NCBI GenBank assembly: GCA_008477525.1
Contig: SPDT01000008.1
Span: 1,302,001-1,366,000, forward strand
Reading direction: 5' to 3'
DNA: 64,000 bases
From: Hypomyces perniciosus
Taxonomy: Eukaryota; Ascomycota; Sordariomycetes; Hypocreales; Hypocreaceae
Position 1 is the first letter of the stretch. The number at the start of each line of letters is the position of its first letter. A program made the position numbers and the translations under genes. Below the pieces are notes generated by a model. That model did no database searches, was not told where the DNA came from, and was given only the letters and a program-made list of their open reading frames with translations. Of this stretch, positions 37,758 through 46,630 are shown one piece after another.

Positions 37758-38900
37758 TCAGCAAAGTAGCTTTACAGACAGACCCCTAGAATCCAGTTCC
37801 TTCTCTAGATACCGAACTGCTGTCTTTAAGCCAGACACTCCACCTTCACAAGCTCCGCTTTCAAGATGCTGGGCGAGCCCACTCAGTGTTGAGAAATGCT
37901 TCCCTTTGCCCCCCTTTATCTGCTCAGCATCAAAGCCTAGTAGACCTAAGGGACAGTGAAAGATTTTTATCGCGTGAGCGGGAGAGTTCATGTGGTCCTT
38001 AAGGCCTTGAGGGGTGGCAAACACTCGGTGTTGTGGTGGGCAGAGGGGGCAATGTAACGATGTGGTTTCTGTGTAGTTGACAAGAGCAGTATTTATCATG
38101 GAGGGTAGACTAATTTGACTGCTTGAAGGTGTCAATAGGACACCACCCGTCTCTGTGCTTGATGTCCACATTTCGGGACTTGTAAGTTCGCTGACTGGAT
38201 TAGAGTCTGACAGCATCTGGCAGGTGCCGTTTGTATTGGTGATAACGCGATCGGGATCATTTTCCGTAATCATATCATTTAATCGTTCTCTATCAATACC
38301 GGAAGAACATCGCCCGCTTTCGAGATGATGGAACATCGCGGAAGGGCATGAGAAGCTAGTAGTGCAGCCATTCGAATCAGCAATGCATCGAATCTTGCTG
38401 ATAGGGCGATGAGCCACTGAGTCGAGATGTTGTTGTAAAGCTTTCTCATTCTTGAATTCTCGGTCGCACCTCTTGCAGTATGGAAGTTCCGGTTCTTTAA
38501 TGACTGGCTGATGGATCTTGTACGCCAAATGTTGATCCAAGGCTTTTGAGTTCACAAAGCTTCGATCGCAATCACAGCAGCGGAACTCGACAGCTGGATG
38601 CAACAATGCACAATGATTCTTCAACACCGCTTTGCTTTTGAAAGACATACAACAGTCACGGCAAGACCAATGGCGGGTGGCCTGTTGATGTTGAGCTAGG
38701 CTGGTCTCGTCTGCGAAATGCCTGCCACATTTCCCACAGCTGTAAGACGAGTGTGATTTCCGTTGGTGTCGATTGAGACGATTCGGCGTTCCGCAACAAC
38801 TTCCACAAAGCTCACATATAAACTTGCCAGCTCCATCCCGCCTATGCTGCGCAACCGCAACGGGATTTTTAAAGTTGCGACCGCAACTGCAGCCTGGCAT
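37758..38900 (-). CDS. C2H2 zinc-finger protein
   Basis: 380 aa from the ATG at 38900. The frame stays open upstream to 39056, but that extension has no finger-like content and its first codon is GTG. The N-terminal half carries successive fingers: CSCGRNFKN, CELC, CGKC, CRDC, CCDC and CKRC pairs, each with spaced histidines ending in H-x3-5-H. A later CPLCPPQHRVFATPQGLKDH finger and a degenerate one (FSTLSGLAQHLESGAC) lie near the C terminus, with a Ser/Thr-rich linker between. A nucleic-acid binding role is inferred; no target is known. A LINE insertion (39127-39445) sits about 230 bp upstream of the start codon and may affect its promoter. No introns were needed. Confidence 0.75.
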   Translation of the reverse strand: MPGCSCGRNFKNPVAVAQHRRDGAGKFICELCGSCCGTPNRLNRHQRKSHSSYSCGKCGRHFADETSLAQHQQATRHWSCRDCCMSFKSKAVLKNHCALLHPAVEFRCCDCDRSFVNSKALDQHLAYKIHQPVIKEPELPYCKRCDREFKNEKALQQHLDSVAHRPISKIRCIADSNGCTTSFSCPSAMFHHLESGRCSSGIDRERLNDMITENDPDRVITNTNGTCQMLSDSNPVSELTSPEMWTSSTETGGVLLTPSSSQISLPSMINTALVNYTETTSLHCPLCPPQHRVFATPQGLKDHMNSPAHAIKIFHCPLGLLGFDAEQIKGGKGKHFSTLSGLAQHLESGACEGGVSGLKTAVRYLEKELDSRGLSVKLLC

Positions 38901-39112
38901 ATTGGCAGGTGGTTGGTTTAGGACCTCTCGTCTGTCTATACAATAAGCTGCAAAGAGGATATAAAAAAGTGAAAGACGAAACATATCTAGCCTTGAATGT
39001 GGGGGATGCCGATTTTTGTAGGTAGTAACGCAGGCTGCTTCTCGAAAGCAAGCCACTATTCCGACGCAACAAAGCTATAACACTAAGCGTCTCCTCAAGA
39101 CTAATAATTAAA

Positions 39113-39459
39113 CTCCAATAGGGCATTGTTTGTTTGTTTGTTTTATTATTTACGTCCACTAAGTAAACTAGTTACACAAATCCCTTATGGGCAATAGGAC
39201 GTCAGGAGCCGGCGGCTTGCGCCGCTGTTCGCTGAGTTTCAATTTACAAAGGAAAAAGGGTCAATCTGGGTGGTGTCAATCTGTTTCCGCCGGGGGAGGG
39301 CCATAAGGGTCCGCTTCCTCCACTAGTTTCTGGAAGGCCTTGCTTCCTGTAGGTCCGAGTAGGTAAGAGAGGGGGGTCTCTCCTGGGGGGATGTCTGGGA
39401 GGAAAGGCCTGACCATTCTGCATTCCGCGAAGTGGCCTTGTCTCCCTCCAATAGGGCAT
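39113..39459 (-). mobile_element. Short 5'-truncated Tad-like LINE copy with 14-bp target duplications
   Basis: The insertion 39127-39445 is bounded by perfect CTCCAATAGGGCAT repeats at 39113-39126 and 39446-39459. On the minus strand it encodes the last LINE codons (ECRMVRPFLPD, then YLLGPTGSKAFQKLVEE), the same end as the copy at 37385-37480. It then runs through a 3' untranslated region to a CAAA-repeat tail (plus strand 39126-39143, GTTT repeats). It is a textbook target-primed reverse transcription product and looks recent. Confidence 0.88.
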
Positions 39460-39880
39460 ACGGAGTATACTTAAATCTAGTTGTTGCACTGCCCTCTTGT
39501 TCGCGATGTCCGCGTTCATCGTGACGTTTCATAAGTGGGACATGAGAGCTATAACCCCGCACCTGGGCCGCTCATTACGCATTAACCTTACTACACTTAT
39601 GATATTATGACATCACGAGACACAACCGAACTTAACTTTGGAAGCACTGGATCAGAAGTTTTCAATGGGATGTCACCTCGCAGGCATTTGCTGGACAAGG
39701 TGACGTTGGAACCTAAATTTGCTGCTTGACAACTCAACAACATCACCATAAACGAACAAAATTGCATGATCACTTCCTACATCGTCAATTGATTCTTTGC
39801 GGGCCCTTAATAGATTGACCCCATTGTGACGCACATGTCGCCTCTACGTATTTGACACCGCCCTAAAGACTCCAAACCAC

Positions 39881-41034
39881 ATGGCTACCTCTCATCTCAC
39901 CTCTAGTGATGATCAAATCCTCGCATCGGACGTCCTGCCTCTTCAACAGGTTATTATAGAGTTCGTCCTGGCACGAAGCCCTGAGTTCCGCCATCTTCAT
40001 GAACTTCGCAAGCTGGCAAGTCCCCATAAACCACGAAATGGCATAAGATCTTCCCCCTGTAGATTCTAATAGTATAGTAGGGGTGGGCCAGTCCTGAAGG
40101 AGATGCAATTTTCCAGCAGGAACGTCAAAGAGCCGACAAACCGACTCGAAGTGATAAGAATATGTTTTACAAGATGACTCTGAATATCAGCAATGAGCTG
40201 CATCAAGCTACCAAAGCATTCCGTGTCCTACAGTCAAGCGAAGAGCCTATGGCCCTGGACATGGTAATGGCACCTGGAGGTTTTTCTGCAACAATTTTGA
40301 AACAATACCCAAACGCGAGGGAGAGAGCAATCACTCTTCCACATTCGGAAGGTGGCCACGCCGTTCAGTTCAACCATCGGAATTTAAAGTTAGATTTGCG
40401 GGACATTAACACCCTGGCTGGGGATTTAGGCCTTGCAGCTATTCCTGCGACGCATCGCGAAGCAGAGGGATTTACGGCTGAGAGGACACTGGATGGGGAG
40501 AGGTATGATATCGTCATTTGTGGAGGACAGGTCACGCGAAATCAGGAGAAAGAAGAATGGCGCGAAGCGCGAGAACCTCGTCGCCTTGAACTGGCACAGC
40601 TTGTCATTGCATTGAAATATATCAAACCTAGCGGTACCTTGATCTTCGTTTCGCACAAGCCCGAGTCTCTTCATACTATTCAGACATTACGTTCCCTCTC
40701 ACTCTTCTCGGACGTCAGACTATTCAAGCCCAGGAGAGCCCATGCCAAAAGGTCATCCTTTTATATAGTCGCAAAGAATGTTGAGTCAAGTGGCTCAGCA
40801 GCTATCGAGATGGTGAAGACTTGGACCAAGGAATGGATGATCGCAACTCGAGGGACTGATGAAGAGTATGCAAAGGTTACATACATAAGCCTTGAGGATG
40901 TTCAACACATAATTGAGGAGTTTGGCGAGAAGCTAGTTAAGCTCGGGAGGCCTATCTGGATGATACAAGCCGAGGCGTTGGAGCAGGCGATTAAGCGTTG
41001 GAGCAGGCGATTAAGCGTTAGAGCAGGCAATTAA
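39881..41034 (+). CDS. FtsJ-like SAM-dependent methyltransferase-fold protein
   Basis: Exons 39881-40015 and 40081-41034 give 362 aa. The first intron (40016-40080) has a GC-AG boundary with the strong donor GCAAGT and a CTAAT branch point; this splice restores the family-like junction ELRKL-GWASPEGD. The core shows a Rossmann-type motif I LDMVMAPGGFS (about 104-114), then YDIVICGG (about 187-194), GTLIFVSHK, and FKPRRAHAKRSSFYIVAK near the fold's end. These resemble RrmJ/FtsJ RNA 2'-O-methyltransferases, of which filamentous fungi carry many uncharacterised relatives. Whether it methylates RNA is unknown. The C terminus is altered by a 20-bp tandem repeat (40975-41034). Confidence 0.8.
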
Positions 41035-41045
41035 GCGTTGGAAAG
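40975..41045 (+). repeat. 20-bp tandem repeat across the methyltransferase stop codon
   Basis: GCGTTGGAGCAGGCGATTAA is present three times (40975-40994, 40995-41014, 41015-41034; the last with two changes), followed by a partial unit. Since 20 is not a multiple of three, each unit shifts the frame. The protein now ends in a stop within the third unit, whereas a single unit would end EQAIKRWKE then a stop. Confidence 0.9.
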
Positions 41046-41720
41046 AATAAGATCAAATAGAAGGAATAGCCCGCTGTCCTATACTATTCTTCTATTCTCT
41101 AATGCTTGCTATGTATGTACGCCTATATATAACGATTAACCCATAATTTAAGAACCTCTCTAGACCTTCTAGAGCGCGTGCTTGAAAAAGCATGTAAGGC
41201 AATACAGTAAACTTTCTTAAAATCATTTTAAGAGGTGCCTAGGGGCTATACAAGTATTGCTCCTGAAAAGCAGACGATTCGGAGCAGGCGCTGCTGCGAT
41301 GCGGGCGAATTTGTGTTGTTGGCGCGACTGTAAGGCCGCCGGCAATGCAGGATTTTACCCTATCACGACACGCGTCACGACGCAATCGCGTCGCTCCTTA
41401 GTCGGCCTTGTACCAGCTATTCTACCACAAAGAGGGATTTGGGTTATGAAAACCACCAGACTCTTTGATTGTTCTAATCAAGAGACAGGGCACCCTCGGG
41501 CTCAGCCGGCTCTGAGTCAACAGCGCGGCGAGAAATCGCAGCGAAACCTGCGCGCTATTGCAAGGGCTAGAGTCCTCACATAGTTCATTTTTGCTGTCAA
41601 AACTCAAACCCAAAGTTCCAGACGGCTTCCACCCAGCTGAGTGTGGGCCTCTAGTGAGTCTGCTCCACCTTGCCCTGGTCAACGATTATGAATTGATGCG
41701 AAAGTCAAAGGCCAATGTGG
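41046..41720. other. Intergenic, nothing firmly recognised
   Basis: Contains overlapping frames of 86-108 codons on both strands (41257-41583, 41422-41682) that show no domain. GC content is normal, with no RIP signature. No RNA gene was recognised. Confidence 0.4.
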
Positions 41721-43498
41721 TACAGTTAGGAGCAAAATGGCCGTCCTGTCAATACAAACTCTTTTATAAATTCATGCTGCGGGCATGTCCACTTCAGTGT
41801 CTACCACACATAGTACATCAGCTGTACCTAGCTATTAACAGGGCTTGAATATCAGAGTTTGTGCCTTGGGCATATTAGTTCGTATTTTGCGGCAGCTTAT
41901 GCACTGTCCATAATTCACGTGATTTGTTAGTAGCTTTATGTACTTAGCAGGACTTCAAGGTTATTTTCTAGCAGCGACTTAAATGGTACGAAATCCCTAA
42001 CAGGCAATTTTATATAGGGTGATTTTTAAGCCATTTTAGGCTATGCAGTAGTGACCTTGTATTGAAAAATATCTGTAGGTACATACTCAGCTAGTCATGA
42101 CTGACCAGTCTCTTTTGACCTCAACCTTCATACATACTCCGTACTCCGTACTCCGTAGTAAAACCATATTCGGCCAAAGACGTCCTTGATTCAAGAGCAA
42201 GCAAACAAAGAAGCCTAGACTCTATGTAAACCTAGTCGCTACTGTACATAGAGAAAATGGCATCATGAACAAGCATTTATTTGTCCACTTTGGCCGCATT
42301 ATCCATTTGTTGACTTTTAGCATTCTAAAGAATTGCGCTAAAGTCTACAACAGAAAATTGTCCACTTTTTGACTTTTAACCTTATGGTTCATTGCGTTAA
42401 AAGTCGAGAGATTGTCCATTTGTTGACTTTTGGCCTTATGCACGTCTTGTGGATGAAAGCCAAAGCCGGGTGCTGGTACCGCCACAAAGACGAGGACCCT
42501 TGCAAGACGAAAATGGGATCCAAGTGAGTGTCCGTTTTCAGTCTTAGTAGGCATTATACCCCTAAGAACCCCAGAATATCCATTTACTGGCACTCTTTGG
42601 AAATTTCAGAGAACGGACCAGAGGTACAGTAGGGTGCGAAATAAGTGTCCGCAATTTTGTATTGAACTTCTTTCCGCAGGGACTATTTTTACAGTGCTTG
42701 TGGCTGATACAGTATAACTTTGCGACGGAGTGTTAAAGTGGACTGGATTAATTTATACCCCGTACGTCTTATTTATTATCATAACCTCTTGTCAGATGCA
42801 TGAGAGTGGCGATTGCAGTACAATTGAGTTTATATATTACGCTATTATAATACTAAATTGACTGAAGTATTCCCGCCGTCCTGCTTTTATAAGTCGCTAC
42901 TCCTAAGCATTTAATAAGAAACCTCTAGAATTTAGAGTTTGGGAGTGATATATGCGTGTTGATTGGAGAGCTATGCTACCTACACATACTACAGTGGCGA
43001 GCAATTATCCGGCTTGTACTCCGTACTTCGTATAGAGAGACGAATTCACTAACCTTTACTCCGTAGTCTTTATCTCTTTCTCTTATAATTGAAAATGCAA
43101 GCTCGCCTTTTAGGAATTTAATATCGCTATCTGTGGCGCCAAGGTATATTAGTGGGGAAAATTAACCTATGAATACGCATATGACCTGATATGTAATTCA
43201 TTTTAAGAATATGTACCGAAGGAGAATATTTTCGTATTTTGCGTTAGCCTTAGCACTGTCTACAATTCATGTAGTTTACTGCTGGCCCTATATACTTCAA
43301 AAGACCTTCAAGCTACTTCCTCTCCGTAACCTTGCGTGTAAAAATCCAAAATAGGCCAGGGTTTATGGGGTAATTGGGGGCTAGTTCCAGCTGTCTAGAA
43401 ATGGCAATGTATATATATGTATATGGCAGGTACTGATGGTCTGTGCTTAGAAATTCTCAAAGAGTGTAAAGAGGACGGCGATTTCGCTCCCAACTGTA
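41721..43498. mobile_element. Decayed Tc1/mariner-like element
   Basis: The left end, TACAGTTAGGAGCAAAAT at 41721, and the right end (RC of 43459-43498), TACAGTTGGGAGCGAAAT, are inverted repeats that continue with similar GCCGTCCT and CTTT blocks over about 40 bp. Both begin at a TA, the target used by this superfamily. No transposase frame survives. An internal direct repeat (about 41875-41965 and 43228-43320) and a second end-like TACAGTAGGGTGCGAAATAA at 42625 suggest a nested or composite structure. Confidence 0.6.
42280..42440 (+). repeat. Degenerate TTGACTTTT repeats
   Basis: Three units share TTGTCCATTTGTTGACTTTT-like text (about 42299-42319, 42358-42380, 42412-42431), separated by TGCG[C/T]TAAAGTC-like segments. 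It is a short diverged tandem array inside the mariner-like remnant, with no coding sense. Confidence 0.5.
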
Positions 43499-43564
43499 AC
43501 AACTTAATCTTTACTAAAAATGACCTATATATTGGCGGCAGTAAACCCTCTTGTCTTTACTGCA

Positions 43565-45060
43565 TGCTGTTGGAAAACCCAGTTACGTAGTCAGCTTGTT
43601 CACATCACGAAGATGGGGCGCCAGAATTGCACTCAATTGTTGCCTTGTCCTCTTTTTCCTCCCGCCATTTTATCATAGAAGCAGAACGCCGCGCGTTCTG
43701 TTTCACCTCACGTCAGACCACAGGTTCCCTTGCATATACATTTTTGCTTATTCCAACAACTAGACCGACGTTATCCGACAGATCCACCAAATCTAGCTTT
43801 ATGGCTCTACAATCCCCTCTTGATAGAAGGAACCTCGAAGTCGACGATGTAGCCATGGTCGGCCAGTCACCATGCGCGATTCATCAACAATCACAATAAT
43901 TGAAGGACCTATGGAAGACACTGTCATTGAATCTTGATCTCTCTGACACTGCCTGTTGGGGCTGAAGTTACAGAGCATAGAGAATACAAACCACTGAGCA
44001 GTCGCAGAATAGAAGAAACATGGGGAGCGGCAGCCGTGGTGCTTGACTGACAGCTGGCGGACTGTAATTGGTCCATAGAAAAGCCACCTCAACCAGGTGG
44101 GGTTGTTGGCCTCCCGCATATATGAGGCTTTCATTTATCTTCCGATTCAGAGGAATGACTACCATGTAACTGTTAACCATTCGATGGCTGTGAGGAACGG
44201 ACGGTCCAAAACTCGTGCATACTGAGGACCACTCAGACGCTTCATGCATCGCTTTATTGACCGTTGTTATCTGAATTGGTTTCCCTTCTGACCTTTTTAT
44301 CATAACAAGAAAGCAACACGCGTTCCGTTTCATCTTTGTTCAGCTCCTCCGGTGAGGCTGACCGTCTTGCATATCCAATTCCCAACACGAAGACCGATGT
44401 TATCCGACAGCGACACGGAATTTTTGGCGTTTAATGAAGCGGTCAATCCAGTTCTTCCCGACCGTTGGGGAGTTATCTTATTGGGCCGACGATGCCCTCT
44501 CACGAAGAATTTTTGCAGCACCAACCACAAACCCCCGGCATACAGCAAGGTCAATATTATCGAGATAATCAATATAGCTACACAAGGCCTTTTATTCTAG
44601 TTGCAATAGCTTTAAATTCATATATTGACGGCTACGTGGCGCATCAAATTCACGCCCTAAACTCATGAGCTTGGCGCCAGGATTGGCGTCGAAGTAATCA
44701 ATAAGTAACTGAATATTCTGTTCCATAGCTATTTGAGGGTTCGAGGTGATGTTGATTGAGAAAATAAGATGTAAACGATGAAGGTTTGCAAAAATAGCTG
44801 GGTAGCCAGGGAGCACCTGTCGGATACCATCAGCCTTGGTGCCAAGAAGCGTATATGCATGTATCACAGCCCCATCTTTTGAGCTGAAGAAATGTGAGAC
44901 AAAATGTGAGACAAAACGCGCGCTTTTTTCTTTTTCGGTTATGATAAAACGGCGGGGAAGGAACCAATTGTGGGGAGGGAACATGGTCAATTAAGTGGAA
45001 TTCTCGCCCTGCCTTCGTGATGTGAACAAGCTGACTACGTACCTTGGTTTTCCAACAGCA
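43565..45060. repeat. Fold-back repeat with 46-bp inverted ends
   Basis: 43565-43610 and 45015-45060 are near-perfect inverted repeats (three mismatches around the centre), containing GTAGTCAGCTTGTTCACATCACGA and its complement. Inner parts are also related to each other: short AACGCGCG/TTCTGTTTC...ATCATA blocks near 43660-43720, 44290-44330 and 44910-44960. Sequence like 43640-43790 recurs in inverted orientation at about 49608-49760. This looks like a non-autonomous fold-back transposon family. It has no gene. Confidence 0.6.
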
Positions 45061-45061
45061 C

Positions 45062-46140
45062 CAGCTTATTTGCGAAATAAATGGGTCGTGGCACGGCTAT
45101 TTCTCCTGTAGGGTGGATTTCTCCTCCTTCGCCCAGTGTTTGATGTGGGCGAGGGTGCTTCGGCCCTTGGTAGGGGAGTGAGGGTCGCTCCTTTTTTGGC
45201 CAGTTCGTCAGCCGTCTCGTTGCCTCGTATGTCCTTATGGCCTGGGACCCATGAGACAAAAACCCTGCGTGGGTGAAGTTCTTCCGCGATGCGTCGGAAC
45301 TGGATTAACTCCCCTTGTGAGGAGGCAGGCGCTTCCCCAAGTAAACCCCTGACCACTGATGTGTTGTCGAGAAAAACATGTACTTCGCTGATTCTGGGGT
45401 CGCCCCTCGCAAGTCCAGCTGCTGTTTTGATCGCTTGGCTGGCTCCCGTGGCCTCTGCGTCGAACACTTCTGCATTGACGAGGGGTCCGAAGCTCTTGTG
45501 GACTCTCTCCCTGTAGTACACAGCCGTTCCCCAACCTGACTTGCCGTTAAGCTGGGAGCCGTCCGAGTATGCTGCGACTGCTGTGGCTGGCAGTGAGCTT
45601 ATCAGTTCAAGGTGTTTTTGTGTAGCCATTTCTTTCCCTAGCTCTTCGAACTTTGGATCTGCTTCGACGAAGCGGGGTTTCTTTGCGAAGAGGGTAGGTC
45701 TGATGGACCGGTCGACCAACAGGGTGGCTCTCTGCGGGCGTCTCAAGGATAACTGTGCGATTAAGCTATCAATGTTCTTGGCCAGAGGGTGTGCACAGCC
45801 AAGGCCCGCAAGCCGCGCCGAGCACCTAAGTCTTGCCTGGGCGAGAGCGTGAATGCGGGCGGGATGTCAGACTCTCTGTTTGGTAATGGGATGGGAGTGG
45901 TTTTCCATACCAGGACAACGGCGCGAGCAGCCATCTTGAAGGCCCTGTCCAGCTTCGCTGAGAGGTTGTTTACGCCGAACCACCTCATGTGCGCGCTAGG
46001 GTTGATCTGCTTTCCCTTCAGAGTGACTCCCTGGTAAGGGACGAATCCTCGTCTTCTGTAGAAGTATGGAAGTTGGACTTTGTCCAGGGCGAAGGATAAC
46101 GCATTTTCCGCCCCCACCGAACCTCTGAGTCTAAAAGGAG
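45062..46140 (-). pseudogene. Tad-like LINE fragment with internal deletion
   Basis: Minus-strand relative of the LINE at 35889-37705. It starts in the RT C-terminal region (ENALSFALDKVQLPYFYRRR near 46110), passes through RNase H (AAYSDGSQLNGKSGWGTAVY near 45560; FVSWVPGHKDIRGNETADEL near 45250) and is cut at 45062, right against the fold-back repeat, without the zinc knuckle. Compared with the other copy, roughly 250 bp are missing where SAHMRWFGVNNLSAKL joins two distant segments. Confidence 0.8.
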
Positions 46141-46375
46141 CTGAAGGGAGGAAGGTAGAGATACATCGTCAATTCAGCATCATCATAATAGAATCACCCA
46201 ATTATGCTAAACCGTCCGTTGCTCACAGCCACCGAAATGTCTACAATCACATGGCAGTCATCCCTCAAATTGGTTCTTATTTAATTGGAAGATGAATGAA
46301 AGCCCCATATATGCGGGAGGCCAACTACCCTCTGCGTTGGATGGCTTTTCCATGAGCCAATTGCAGACCACCAGG
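46141..46375. repeat. Dispersed repeat related to 44050-44210 (inverted) and 54345-54390
   Basis: GAATGAAAGCCCCATATATGCGGGAGGCC at about 46294-46322 is the reverse complement of sequence near 44100-44140, and the similarity covers about 150 bp. CAATTCAGCATCATCA at about 46171 recurs at about 54346. It is a non-coding transposon remnant. Confidence 0.5.
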
Positions 46376-46630
46376 TTAGGGTCCTCGACACGGGCGTCAT
46401 CATCTTACACATCTGGTCATCTTTCCACGAATTCGGCTATCTTCTCACGATGAAGTCGTCGTAGAATGTTGCTGTATGCCGGATCTGGTCATGGTTTCAT
46501 TCCTGAGGTTGACAGATTAATAGAGATAGAATTAAGTTACTGGAAGTCCCTTATCTGTGTAATGAATGCTGAAAAACACAGCCGAGCTATGGAACACTAG
46601 GTTGGTCCACACAACGCCGAAGATCCCGTG

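Noticed and set aside
38901..39056. Longer start for the C2H2 protein
   Set aside because: The frame opens with GTG, the extra residues are hydrophobic or unrelated to fingers, and the ATG at 38900 begins the first cysteine motif.
41257..41583. 108-codon plus-strand frame after the methyltransferase
   Set aside because: No domain, an overlapping antisense frame of similar size, no splice or promoter support.
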